64,000 bases of DNA from Enoplosus armatus (GCF_043641665.1 NC_092191.1:14477501-14541500); one strand, 5' to 3'; positions 52,801 to 61,799 are shown, counted from the first letter of the stretch. Notes: generated by a model from the sequence alone, not told the origin. Program-made: numbers and translations.

Positions 52801-53627
52801 AGATCAATTCTGGGTTATAAAGTACCAATACAAGATTAGCCAGAAGCAATTTAGTCAGATGAAAGGCTCAATATATTTTATATTTTGTGTTGACTATCTT
52901 CCATTTCTGAAAAATCTTAGAAGTGTGAAATAAAATGCTAAATCCATCCATCTTCAATTGGACGAGAACATTTTTAAACGACAAGTCAGTCAAATACAGC
53001 ACATTTTGATTGATAATGTAATCAGTGCACAGTGTATGTGTGTTAATGTGTGCGTGTGCACAAATGTGTTTTGTCATAGATTTGTGAGGGTTCGGGGTCC
53101 ACCTCTTCCTCTAGTTTATTGACACTTCAGTATATAGTGCCGTACAGTACAGATACATTGTGTTTATGTGAATTAAATTATATACTTTAATGATGGAAGA
53201 TATTTGAAATCATCTGCATACAGTGTCTTTCACTTCAGCTTGGACTGACTTCCACATTTTTGTTATCACATCTGTCCGGTCCTTGGCCAGTAGTAGCACC
53301 ACCACCTCGGTGCCCATGCTGGTAGTGTTTGATGCTGCAGTGTATTTTCTAGCCTGTAGTCCTAATTTAAAACAGAGCAACATTGCACAGTCTCTACTCA
53401 CAATTGGTCCAGCTTTTCCCACTTCACCAAGAAGTCCTCCAGGCCCAGGTGGTCCCTGTTCAAAGTCATATTTCATGTATTCAGTATTAGCACATTTTTG
53501 ATAAAGACTAGCTAAATGTAATACAAACTGCTGTATTGATTGTGTGGCATAAACAAATTACTTACGGGGAGTCCATCTGGCCCAACACCCTAAAGAGAGA
53601 CATACACAGTACAAATCAGTGTGATAT

Positions 53628-53688
<61 letters not shown>

Positions 53689-56600
53689 GGTGTGCACAAG
53701 ACAAGAAAGACTTCTAGATTATGTCATTTCCAGATTTTCATGGTTGATCTGATCCTTGGAGGAAAGGCTACTCACAGCTGCTCCACGAGGTCCAGGTTTT
53801 CCAGGTTCCCCCTAAAAGACAAAGATAAATAAATACATTAGATACACAGACAGGCATTGAAACAAATACTGAAATACTGTGTTCAGGTAAAATTGAGCTG
53901 TGTGAGCCTGCAGACAGTCCGAGTTAACATTCCTCCGGCTCATCACATGACTGCGCCGGGCACACTTGACCCAGCAATGTTTAGCCTAATGAGGACCGAT
54001 GTTGGCTTTCATTCCCCACGGAGATTACACAGAAGACTTGCAGGATTAAGTCTCATTTGTCATGAGGAATTGGTTTATGCGCAGCGGCTCTCGCTGTCAT
54101 GCCAAAAAGACTGGACAGCAGCTTGGCACCATTTCATTGACAGTCCCTGAAGCAGGAAAGCAAAGGCTCATTAGTCACTCACTTTCTGTCCGGGGGGACC
54201 GTCGGGCCCAGAATCTCCAATAGGGCCGGTCAAACCCTGCAGAGAAGAGACATCATGCTTAGCTAATACATCATAATAAACCTTCCAGCACTTCAGCACC
54301 TATATATTTTCACCTTATATTTGAAAGTTATATGTAACTGCTACCTCAGCAGGCAGTACTTTTTTCCCTCTGTCAATATTCCCATATGTTACATCATCAT
54401 AACACAATCACACTCCAGTGGGAGGAGTCCTGTGTATTCATAAGTGGGATTAACTTGACTACAACCCCCCTCCTCTAAGGTGTTTCACTATATACTGCAC
54501 TGCTACTTCACGTTCAGCAGTCACATTGAGATAAAACCTGTGTTTTTTCAAAACGTCATGACGTCCATGAGGGCACGTTCAATTTAGCAGACACACAGAA
54601 AAAGTTTGCACCAGGGCAGAGGGCAAAACTCTCAGACTGCAAACCAAGCAGAGAGCTACATTCCTCTGGCTCATTTCAAACAAGCGCGCTGAAAGAAGTC
54701 ATTCCACACTGTTTTGAGGATTCTCAACAGGAGATACCAACAGCGGCCAGCCAACAAAGTTGCTATTGTTTTCAGAATCCTGGCAGATGCATCTTGGTAT
54801 AACACAGGCAATTAATCATGCTGCTTAAAACATGTACATTTCTATCACAACACATTCTGAATGAGTGTTGAAAGAAACTGATACTTTATCTACCTAAACC
54901 TTTAAGGTGAACTCATTTCACCTACAGCCCCTCTTTGTCAGTTTATCATCAGCACCAATATTATGTTTGGACGTTTTCCTAACCCTCCTTTAAACTCTGA
55001 AGGGAGCAAAGTTAATTACACGCGGGCCCTGGTTCACCCTGTTACAAAGGAAATTTGGATTTGTTCATCCTGTTTAATAAATTCCTCACATTTTTGCTGC
55101 TACATATGAAATTTCATTGGTCACTCTACAAGACTAATAAGTGACGAATATAACCTACATGGTGGGAGGATCACACTGTGTAGTTCCACCCCCTTGCAGG
55201 CTTCTATGTTGACCTCGTTGTGGCCAACAATGCAACAAACACCAAATATATAAAGTATAAAACATAGAGTGCTCACATCATTTCCAGGAATTCCAGGTAA
55301 TCCTGAAGAGCCAGGTTTACCTGCATCTCCATCAGGTCCCTAAAAGCAAAGGTTCAACATGTACACATAAGTCAGTGAAAAGCCATGAAACACTACATAA
55401 TTTATATTCCTTATTAAATGTTATAGTTACAGGAAGACCATCTTCGCCGTCTGCTCCCCTTTCCCCCTGAAAAAAAAAGAGATTCAATGCTTTAAGGTGA
55501 GCAAATAGTGAACTATTTGCAAGGTATTCAGCACATTATATGGACAATGTTACAGAACTGAGGGCACTTACAGCAACGCCATCTATTCCTGGGACACCTG
55601 CAGGTCCAGGGGGGCCAGTAGGTCCTTGGTTCCTCTGAGTAAAATAATAATAATATAATATCAGAAAATATAAAGAAAATATTAGCTTGAATTTCTAATA
55701 ACAACCCTTCCAGTTGTGGCCATTTATTATATTGACATACTGCTACACAGACAGTATGAAAAAGTGAGAACAGGTGCACCCACTTATTGTAGGTTGCTAG
55801 AAGACATTGATACATACATACATTGAAATAGCTTGCAGCCTGCAGAGATGATCTCTGATGGCAGAATCAGAATTAGAGAGCACTTTGCAAAAGGAAATGT
55901 TTAAAAAGGAGATTCCAGACAAAAGTCACATCCTTGACTTTCTTTCTGGGACAGATGTCCAATAAATTAGAAGATAAAACAATCTGAGCATTTCGCCACA
56001 ACTACAAGTAAAAAATGTTATTTAGCATAAGTACCAGGAGAACACTCACCTGCACCTCTGTCACATCAGTCTATAGAGACAAATAGAGAGACCAGAGAGA
56101 GAAAGACACATAATAAGTCTTACTTGAGCGGAGCAGATAAGGACAAGCTGCAGAAGCAGAACCACAAGTGGCCCTCTAACGCTGGGGGCCCGAGCCATGA
56201 TCTCCCCGTGGGCAGGAAAGGTAAAAGTAGTCCTTTCTCTGGGTTTTGTTGGGTTGAAGGAGCCCCCGACAAAACAACCCAACTGAATCCGCTCCAGCTA
56301 TCTAGACCGTCAGAGGTCCCATAGCCACCAGGGGTTCATGTATATTCATACCATGTTTGGTTACAGGAAGGGGAGGGGCCACGGCGCAGACACCACCAAT
56401 AGACAGGGCCAGCGGGGTATTTAACCTCTGCTACGGCCCAAGATGGTTTAATTCAAACTATACTTGGTGTGACACATTTAAGCTCGCACTCTAATGATCG
56501 GAAATCCATGGGGACAAAAACTACATACACAAAGATACAGCAGGCCAACAAACTGTGCTTTTACGAACACAATTTGCGTTTCTTTCCCTCTCCAATAACA

Positions 56601-59002
56601 GCAATTTAGGCTCATCCAGTTACAACAATACTTTAGTTTATAACTGACGGTCTGACATCTAAACTTAGACTTAATATTATTTTAGTTCTTCTTACCGATG
56701 TCCTGGCTGGGAGGTCATAACAAGCCTCTGTCCGGGCTCGCGTCACGTCGCAGTGAATCAGCATCGACTGGAGTTCAAACTTGATAAATAAATGAATGAA
56801 AATAATAGATTAGTACAATATCGACATAACAGATGTAGCCTACCGTGTCGCGCCCCAATCCTGGAACAAATGTTTTAAAGCTCCTCAGCCCTGTATGCAT
56901 CCCCACTGCGTCCCAAAATCAAGAGGCTGTTTCCATTAACAATTAAGCCCCGAGTCTGGGTTTAATGCAGCATAAGATAAAAAGCAGAAAGCAGGCGATG
57001 TTTGCACAACAAATTAGTTACAGTCTGGGGCTCATTATCGCAACAGTACTAGGGGCTTTAATGGGAGTTATGACGTGGTTAAAGTTGTTTTATATTAATT
57101 CAAATTAGGATATGCTTTCGTGCGTAATTGTGTACAACGAAGGCGCCTGAATCTTTGGAGACCTGGGCTGCATGGCGTGGTGCTGCAGGAAGGCTTAGCC
57201 TGTGCACAGCACGTATTCTTCACCACAACCTGCAACAAATTCCACATATTTGTCGCTAAAGCCTGAATGGAGAGAGAGAGCAGACTTAAACTACTGAACA
57301 CTGTCACAGACAGACACAACAGGAGGGTGAGAAAACACTGGGATTCCCAAACGTTTGCATGTCAAGGACTCCCCCGAAGGAAAACTACTAGAGGCAGAAA
57401 CTGCTCTGCTGACAGTCCATGTGTGATCAAGCGAGGGTGTAGATTATATGAAGCAAAATGTAAGAGAATCTCAGAATTGACGGTCTTTCCTTTCACAGTG
57501 TCAACATTACTGCTGCGATAACCAGTTTAAAGTTGATAAAATGTCCTTCAGAAGGGTTCATAGTTTAATGTGAAAGGACACACCAACACCCAAAATTAAC
57601 TAAATGAGGACGTTTGGCGCACGTGGATGATCAATATAGTGACGGTGAATCAATACAAACACAAATGAATATGTTTATATATATATATAATTACAAATAA
57701 TTGGTAAAAGCTCTAACAATTCCTCGTATTATATGAGCTCATTCTGCATTTTGTTTCACATACATTTAGCCAAGAAGAAAGCAGGCTGAATGTTTCTCTT
57801 CGAGATCTGATGGAATAAAGATATCAAGTATCACCAAATGGAAATTGTCAAATAATGTTGTCTTGCTTGAGAAACTTGATTACTTTCCACCAGTGCCAAT
57901 GGACTGGATGGGACCGTGTGTGGCTCTGACAGTAGGTGGACTTTGGTTCTGTGTACTGTTCTAGCATTTCTAACATTTCAGAAATGCATAGATGTTGCTT
58001 TACTTGCAGAAGTTGTAATCAGTGCTTTATTAGACGTACCGGAACTGCCATCACCGGGTTGTCCTTGAGCTTTCCTATCAACGTGAAGCCATCCAGACTG
58101 ACTTTTTGCCGGGGTGGTATACTCTGAGAGCCGGCCATGACGCAGTCCACGAAGAGGGTCACGGAGCGCCTGCTGACGTCAAGCAGGACTTTGTGCCACT
58201 GGTCATTGAAAAGAAAAGCCAGCGGACTGAAGACAACAGTCTGCATCCCGGCGTCCAGCGCCGTGAAGGTAAACTCCAGAGCCTCAGACTCCCCGTTGAG
58301 TCTGACGGCCAGCTGCTCGTCGCCATTCACATCCTGCATTTGCCAGATATTCCACTTTTTATTGATGGTGCTGCCACTCATGCGCAGCACGGATATAAAT
58401 GTAAACTCCTCCGGCAGTCCCAGGGGATAAGCTGACCTGAAACACAGAGGATGGACTATTATTAAAAACCCAGATTACATCTTCGAGTATAATATTATAT
58501 TCCAATAAGGATTTGTGACGTCTGCGATACTCTACTGTGTACCGGACATTACTTGTATCATCTACTATATTCTGTTTATGGTCAAATCATACATTTCATC
58601 ATAGAACATGTCATATTCGTGCAGTGTCTTTTTAAGTTGTATTACAGACGGAATGTGACGATAGATAAGGCCAGTCTTTGTTGTTCAGGACCATGGACAG
58701 GGTAAACGGCGTTATACCAGTTTAACCACTAGGTGTCAGCGCCCACTCACACAGCTCCCTTTTAACGCCCTGCAACTTACCTCGTGTTGATTCTGAAGTT
58801 GAATGCAGGGCCTATTTGATAAGCAACGTGCTGAGGAGATGATCCAGCGACCTTTTTAACAGTGTCCCTTCTTGCCAGCTCAGCAATGTGGAACTGGGAC
58901 ATAATATAAAATCCTACGGGTACAGGGACAAAAGAGTGGTTAAATAAAATCCTCTTAAAAGTCATGGAAGATAGAGCCAACCCCAAGGTGAAGAACATAT
59001 AC

Positions 59003-59045
<43 letters not shown>

Positions 59046-59185
59046 GGTGTTTAAGTATTGCTACAATGATTCTTCAAGTGTTTGTAGAAAGTGTCAAACA
59101 ATTAACTATATACTGTATATATCTTTGCTTTTTCCAAGCTATGGTTTACAGTTTCAACATACAGCATCGACATGATATCTGTAAG

Positions 59186-59271
<86 letters not shown>

Positions 59272-59463
59272 TCTTACATAGGACTAATGTAATCTTATGT
59301 AGTTCTTTTCTGGTATGGGCAGGGCCAATGACAAGCAAATCAAAAAGCAAACTGTGCTTAGTTTTTGTGAATCCACCTGGGAAATGATCCTCCCCAACAC
59401 TGATCTGAGGGCACATGGTCTGCTGCTCCCTGTGAATACCAGCTTCAGATGGAAATCTCACAG
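43680..59463 (-). CDS. col9a1: Collagen type IX alpha-1 chain (36 coding exons; first exon not located)
   Basis: Secreted FACIT chain that pairs with alpha-2 and alpha-3 chains and coats type II collagen fibrils in cartilage, notochord and vitreous. The exons below join in frame to 894 residues plus a TAA stop at 43680-43682; the human chain has 921 with its signal peptide. In order: NC4 laminin-G/TSPN-like domain ([57 protein letters not shown]), COL3, NC3 with [11 protein letters not shown]2, NC2 with [18 protein letters not shown]1, and the C-terminal [12 protein letters not shown]. These match human COL9A1 landmarks closely (for example FELQWMLIHCD and [14 protein letters not shown]). The gene is convergent with col19a1. 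Teleosts often keep two copies (col9a1a and col9a1b), and I cannot say which this is. Confidence 0.95.
44111..44285. mobile_element. 175-bp foldback (MITE-like) element in col9a1 last intron
   Basis: Left arm at 44111-44147 (ttcagcactctgacttggac ...gggtatc) is the inverted partner of 44250-44285 (gatacccacttgatttgtcc ...ctgaa), about 85 percent identical by eye. An inner inverted pair is accaaattgcc with gggaatttggt. I recognise this as a repeat common in teleost introns; the family name was not determined. Confidence 0.7.
44492..44569 (-). CDS. col9a1: col9a1 COL1 exon
   Basis: 78 bp, phase 1/1. Reads [20 protein letters not shown] then [15 protein letters not shown] is a register break equivalent to human GPPGRGPNG. 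Acceptor cgtgttacag, donor gtgagt. Confidence 0.94.
44674..44862 (-). CDS. col9a1: col9a1 NC2 end / COL1 start exon
   Basis: 189 bp, phase 1/1. Reads [16 protein letters not shown] then [19 protein letters not shown] and ends IGVKGPK. Human has AEMAASLKRPDSGATGLPG. Acceptor tgctccaacag, donor gtaatg. A plus-strand open frame over it is the antisense of Gly-Pro-rich sequence. Confidence 0.95.
45779..45833 (-). CDS. col9a1: col9a1 NC2 exon
   Basis: 55 bp, ends in phase 1. Reads [18 protein letters not shown] and starts a split Glu codon. Human has [16 protein letters not shown]. It carries the NC2 cysteine and the helix that selects and registers the three type IX chains. From here on introns are phase 1. 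Acceptor ttccttccag, donor gtaaga. Confidence 0.96.
46756..46902 (-). CDS. col9a1: col9a1 COL2 end exon
   Basis: 147 bp, 49 residues starting [20 protein letters not shown] and ending RGSQGPA, matching human [20 protein letters not shown]. Acceptor ttttctgctaag, donor gtaggt. Confidence 0.95.
47023..47055 (-). CDS. col9a1: col9a1 COL2 exon
   Basis: 33 bp, reads [11 protein letters not shown] and then joins VGNLGEPG, so the triplet is completed across the junction. Acceptor gctgtttatag, donor gtgagt. Confidence 0.9.
47176..47220 (-). CDS. col9a1: col9a1 COL2 exon
   Basis: 45 bp, reads [15 protein letters not shown]. Acceptor ctatgttttcatag, donor gtaagt. Confidence 0.93.
47328..47363 (-). 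CDS. col9a1: col9a1 COL2 exon
   Basis: 36 bp, reads [12 protein letters not shown]. Acceptor gtttgtaacag, donor gtatga. Confidence 0.93.
47551..47622 (-). CDS. col9a1: col9a1 COL2 exon
   Basis: 72 bp, 24 residues starting [19 protein letters not shown] and ending VKGER. Acceptor gtttgttatag, donor gtaaga. Confidence 0.94.
48280..48333 (-). CDS. col9a1: col9a1 COL2 exon
   Basis: 54 bp, reads [18 protein letters not shown]. Acceptor cttccctacag, donor gtaagt. Confidence 0.94.
48434..48487 (-). CDS. col9a1: col9a1 COL2 exon
   Basis: 54 bp, reads [18 protein letters not shown]. Acceptor gtcacaccacag, donor gtgagt. Only 86 bp of intron separates it from the exon at 48574. Confidence 0.94.
48574..48627 (-). 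CDS. col9a1: col9a1 COL2 exon
   Basis: 54 bp, reads [18 protein letters not shown]. Acceptor tttctgcacag, donor gtaagt. Confidence 0.94.
48716..48760 (-). CDS. col9a1: col9a1 COL2 exon
   Basis: 45 bp, reads [15 protein letters not shown]. Acceptor tctgtttttag; the donor gtttgt is weak. Confidence 0.92.
49337..49390 (-). CDS. col9a1: col9a1 COL2 exon
   Basis: 54 bp, reads [18 protein letters not shown]. Acceptor gtttcccggcag, donor gtgagt. Confidence 0.93.
49518..49571 (-). CDS. col9a1: col9a1 COL2 exon
   Basis: 54 bp, reads [18 protein letters not shown], close to human [18 protein letters not shown]. Acceptor ttttatcaccag, donor gtagag. Confidence 0.95.
49658..49711 (-). CDS. col9a1: col9a1 COL2 exon
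   Basis: 54 bp, reads [18 protein letters not shown]. Acceptor ttgttcag, donor gtgagt. Confidence 0.94.
49809..49862 (-). CDS. col9a1: col9a1 COL2 exon
   Basis: 54 bp, reads [18 protein letters not shown]. Acceptor cattatttcag, donor gtaagt. Confidence 0.94.
49951..50004 (-). CDS. col9a1: col9a1 COL2 exon
   Basis: 54 bp, reads [18 protein letters not shown]. Acceptor gtctggcag, donor gtaagt. Confidence 0.95.
50152..50205 (-). CDS. col9a1: col9a1 COL2 exon
   Basis: 54 bp, reads [18 protein letters not shown]. Acceptor gttatttcag, donor gtaagt. Confidence 0.94.
50321..50374 (-). CDS. col9a1: col9a1 COL2 exon
   Basis: 54 bp, reads [18 protein letters not shown]. Acceptor attcactcag; the donor gttaga is a weak match. 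A 1.46-kb intron precedes it. Confidence 0.93.
51836..51889 (-). CDS. col9a1: col9a1 COL2 exon
   Basis: 54 bp, reads [18 protein letters not shown], matching human GHKGAKGEIGEPGRQGHK. Acceptor gtttccag, donor gtaaaa. Confidence 0.95.
51988..52044 (-). CDS. col9a1: col9a1 NC3 cysteine exon
   Basis: 57 bp, reads [19 protein letters not shown], almost identical to human CPNACPPGRSGYPGLPGMR. The two NC3 cysteines form interchain disulfides in type IX collagen. In this chain NC3 lacks the extra exon that carries the glycosaminoglycan site in alpha-2. Acceptor tggtgtttag, donor gtgagt. Confidence 0.95.
52127..52159 (-). CDS. col9a1: col9a1 exon, COL3 end / NC3 start
   Basis: 33 bp, reads [11 protein letters not shown], with the helix ending at SADL. 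Acceptor aaatttcag, donor gtaaag. Confidence 0.9.
52395..52448 (-). CDS. col9a1: col9a1 COL3 exon
   Basis: 54 bp, reads [18 protein letters not shown]. Acceptor tttccacag, donor gtaagt. Confidence 0.94.
53402..53455 (-). CDS. col9a1: col9a1 COL3 exon
   Basis: 54 bp, reads [18 protein letters not shown]. Acceptor tttgaacag, donor gtgagt. Confidence 0.93.
53566..53589 (-). CDS. col9a1: col9a1 COL3 24-bp exon with register break
   Basis: 24 bp, reads GVGPDGLP: a two-residue GV unit instead of a full triplet. This corresponds to the GRGIPG imperfection in human COL3. Acceptor tctctttag, donor gtaagt. Confidence 0.85.
53628..53684. repeat. (AC)n(AT)n compound microsatellite
   Basis: About 7 AC units followed by about 21 AT units in a col9a1 intron, about 40 bp from the 24-bp exon. 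Confidence 0.95.
53776..53811 (-). CDS. col9a1: col9a1 COL3 exon
   Basis: 36 bp, reads [12 protein letters not shown]. Acceptor gtcttttag, donor gtgagt. Confidence 0.93.
54183..54236 (-). CDS. col9a1: col9a1 COL3 exon
   Basis: 54 bp, reads [18 protein letters not shown]. Acceptor ctctgcag, donor gtgagt. Confidence 0.94.
55277..55339 (-). CDS. col9a1: col9a1 COL3 exon
   Basis: 63 bp, 21 residues starting [19 protein letters not shown]. Acceptor gcttttag, donor gtgagc. Confidence 0.94.
55431..55466 (-). CDS. col9a1: col9a1 COL3 exon
   Basis: 36 bp, reads [12 protein letters not shown]. Acceptor follows a T run ending tttttcag; donor gtaact. Confidence 0.93.
55572..55634 (-). CDS. col9a1: col9a1 exon, start of COL3
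   Basis: 63 bp, 21 residues, RNQ then [18 protein letters not shown]. Matches human RGPPGEQG...GVPGIDGID. Acceptor ttttactcag, donor gtaagt. Confidence 0.95.
56050..56070 (-). CDS. col9a1: col9a1 21-bp exon before COL3
   Basis: 21 bp, phase 0, reads TDVTEVQ, equivalent to the short linker that ends human NC4 (TTDE). Acceptor ctctatag, donor gtgagt. It lies immediately downstream of the alternative first exon. Confidence 0.8.
56124..56198 (-). CDS. col9a1: col9a1 alternative first exon, short isoform signal peptide
   Basis: 75 coding bp starting at ATG 56198 in a good context (A at -3, G at +4) and ending in phase 0 at a gtaaga donor. It encodes [20 protein letters not shown] then ICSAQ: a basic start, a leucine-rich core and a small-residue cleavage site. 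This layout matches the human short COL9A1 isoform (signal peptide ending CAAQ, then RGPPG). Its position, between the last NC4 exon and the 21-bp exon, is the same as human alternative exon 1. The product would lack NC4. Confidence 0.85.
56312..56424 (-). promoter_or_regulatory. Putative promoter of short col9a1 isoform
   Basis: Upstream of the alternative first exon the minus strand has, in order, an inverted CCAAT box (plus-strand ccaat 56396-56400), a GC-box-like CCCCTCCCC stretch at about 56369-56380, and a GAATATAC TATA-like site at 56341-56347. This would place transcription start near 56312, about 110 bp before the ATG. A second AT-rich TTAAATA sits at 56418-56424. The assignment rests on motif order only. 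Confidence 0.4.
56696..56779 (-). CDS. col9a1: col9a1 NC4 last large exon
   Basis: 84 bp, reads [20 protein letters not shown] then YDLPARTS. It carries two cysteines of NC4, as in human FELQWMLIHCD...CHELPARI. Acceptor atttatcaag, donor gtaaga. Confidence 0.93.
56780..58039. other. col9a1 NC4 intron, 1.26 kb
   Basis: Nothing coding between the 397-bp NC4 core exon and the FELQ exon; a short AT run at about 57677. Confidence 0.7.
58040..58436 (-). CDS. col9a1: col9a1 NC4 core exon (laminin-G/TSPN-like)
   Basis: 397 bp, the largest coding exon, 132 residues. It starts [20 protein letters not shown] and runs through [11 protein letters not shown], the [20 protein letters not shown] strand pair with its cysteine, and ends [12 protein letters not shown]. 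The short antisense reading frames over it are shadows. Acceptor gtgtttcag, donor gtacgt. Confidence 0.95.
58781..58913 (-). CDS. col9a1: col9a1 NC4 exon
   Basis: 133 bp. It joins the previous exon as [22 protein letters not shown] and ends FNFRINTR, matching human GFDLISQFQVD...VDFRIPTR. Acceptor acccgtag, donor gtaagt. Confidence 0.9.
59006..59045. repeat. (ATT)n microsatellite
   Basis: About 13 trinucleotide units in the col9a1 intron between the first two NC4 exons. Confidence 0.95.
59187..59271. repeat. Long (AT)n array
   Basis: More than 80 bp of near-perfect AT (one CAT interruption) in the same col9a1 intron; self-complementary. The YIYIYI reading frames through it are artefacts. 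Confidence 0.97.
59377..59463 (-). CDS. col9a1: col9a1 exon with start of mature NC4
   Basis: 87 bp, begins with 2 nt of a split codon and ends with 1 nt. It reads [20 protein letters not shown] then [12 protein letters not shown] and the CPxI...G-D--PG pattern match human (RPRFP...CPKIRIGQDDLPG). The acceptor, ttttcatcttgcag, is strong; the donor gtggat is weak. An internal cag at 59430 could give a shorter exon. Confidence 0.82.
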
Positions 59464-61586
59464 CTGCAAGATGAAAACAAAAAGCAGCCCGTTAGTAGTC
59501 GAAGTGTGCGTGTGTGTGTGTGTGTGTGTTGTGGGGAGAGGATAAAAGCTCAGTGTTTGGAGAGCTGCACCACTGCTTTGAATAAATATTAGACTATCTC
59601 TGGCTGTTTGTGGTTTCCTCTTTAACACTTAAGCCCTAGATTTGCCTGTTTTTACACATCTGGACAGGAAGTGAAAGGTCTTTATCAAGTTTGAATGATT
59701 GGTTCACATACAACAGATTCTTCCTTTCTCCATTTGCCTGTTGAACATCTGACACTGTTCAAATGTATGACTCAGGGTTGATTGTAATATAATATTTATA
59801 ATATTATACTAGTGCACAGTTGAATCCATGTGCAGGCACCCAGCTGGACTGCCTAACCCAGCAGTGTTAGTGCTGCTATGTCATAAAATATAGATAAGAT
59901 CAGCAGTGTGTACAGAGGGAAGAAAAAATAATGTAAATGAATGGAAAAGAAATAGTCATATAATTAGTTCCTTATATTAAGTCACAAGTACAAACTAACC
60001 AGTAGAGATATGATTGACATATAGAGTATGTAGTGGGTTGACAGATACTGATAATTATGCAAGTGACCATGACTCACCTTTGCAGCAATGCACTGCATTT
60101 CAATGAAATGTTCACAATTTTTTGTCTTCCTTTGTTATCTTACCAATTGCACCTTGCAGCGCAGATGACTACTTACTCTGAGAATGAAGTCCTGTGCAAA
60201 GACATTGTGGTATCACATAGCAGCAGCACAAAGACAGAAGGATATTTCTGGAATGCAATCAGAAAGAAAAACCTTAACCTCAACATGCATTTTTAGTGAG
60301 AAATGCATTTGTTTTGTATTGTGTCTGTCATTGCAGAATTAAAAGTTCCAGACAGTGTTGGCATCAATTACATCACATTACTCACAAGGTCACAATCAAG
60401 TAAATTATTTACCTTTTGACTCCACCCATTTCATAGCTTTGATCAGGAAATGAAAAAAAAAACACCTGCTGCTGGATGTTTCTACAGATTGGCTTCCAGG
60501 AGAGAACAAGACTCACGATAGTTGCTCCCTCAGCAGGAGTGAAAAACTTCAGGTCACAGTGTGGGGTCTCTTATAGGCTTGAGTGTTGTCATTTATTTGG
60601 GGGAGTGAGTCAACAGTCTCCACAGTGTCAACTTTACATTCCACTGGAGTTCTCCTGCACCCACCTTGGATTTAATGTTAATGTTTCCTCAAGCGCACAC
60701 AGTATTGAATCTCATTTGAAGTTCTATTTTCATGATTGTGTACCGTAAGTAATACCAAGTAAATTAGCTGTGAAAAAGCTAAAAAATGCTGCGGTGGCTT
60801 TATTTGCCCAGCACTCCTGGATCTACATTCTCTGTGATCTCTATGGTTTCATGGTATTCAGACAGCATTGTTTCCAGTGCAGTCCAAACTGAAAATCAAG
60901 AAACAATGACTAAGAGGCAATTCAAACTGTGTTTGCTCTGTCAGACCAAGAAACTTTTTAAGGCGGCAATTCCTGAAATAAGGTGCAGGACTTGTAATCC
61001 CTGGAAATGTATTGTGTTTATTACCAGGACACCCAGCTTTCATGATATTTAAGAATTTGGAAATGTTAGTGCAGGGAGAATAAGAAATGAAACTTCTGAT
61101 TGTACATTAGTGTCCCTCCCTCACATTTCCTCCCCATATCCTGCTATTCCTCGCTTGTTTCAAGTGATAAATTGATTGCCCACAATACATTAAATTACAC
61201 TTATTACACCCAGAACTCATTGCACATACTGCAGAGAATAACACTTAGGTCCTCTTTTGTCAGCAGGTTGCTTTAAGCCAAATCACAGTGGGTCCGTCAA
61301 CTCAGTCATACACACAGGGAGAAAAAAACAAAGCACAAGACACAGAAAAGCATGTCAGCCTTACCTGGCCTACCCAATGGGCCTAACACAAACCTTAGAT
61401 AGTTGCCATTCATAAGCACTTTTTTTCAACTCATAATAAATGATAGTGTCACAAAATGTGAATAGGTTTGAATAACTGAAACAAGTTGTATAATCTTTTA
61501 AGAATAAGTCCAATTATTTTTAAAAAGCTCCACCAGAAATGCCAAAACTTTTTTGACAACATAATTGGGATATCATAATAACAACA
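59464..61586. other. Intergenic / col9a1 5' region; first long-form exon not proven
   Basis: The next exon (59463) starts with 2 nt of a split codon, so the true first exon must end in phase 1. The best signal-peptide-like minus-strand frame starts at ATG near 60285 (MLRLRFFFLIAFQKYPSVFV then LLL) and could splice at a weak gtgata to give ...LLLS|VRFP. A minus-strand TATAAG at about 60571-60576 and a clean gtgagt donor at 60511-60516 hint at a promoter and short non-coding exon. None of these is conclusive. Confidence 0.25.
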
Positions 61587-61598
61587 CCAATAATGATG

Positions 61599-61630
<32 letters not shown>

Positions 61631-61693
61631 TTTATTATTAGTATCATTATTACATTATCTGGAAATGGTTATAACAACAACAACAACAACAAC

Positions 61694-61727
<34 letters not shown>
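61587..61727. repeat. (AAT)n and (CAA)n(TAA)n arrays
   Basis: Two trinucleotide arrays, 61598-61630 and 61674-61726, separated by about 45 bp. They produce spurious poly-Asn reading frames. Confidence 0.95.
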
Positions 61728-61799
61728 CATACTCAATGTTCCATTTACAGGTAGCACGTTTGCATGTGGCGTTAACTGCGTCTCTGGTATGTGCAGTAA

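Noticed and set aside
58106..58435. Two plus-strand open frames over 100 bp
   Set aside because: They lie exactly over the minus-strand NC4 core exon, which has clear homology and splice sites.
59172..59387. [10 protein letters not shown] open frames on both strands
   Set aside because: Translation of an AT dinucleotide array.
60080..60160. Minus-strand gtgagt donor after cattgctgcaaag as a col9a1 first exon
   Set aside because: The reading frame before it (MQCIAAK) has no signal peptide and no convincing upstream start.
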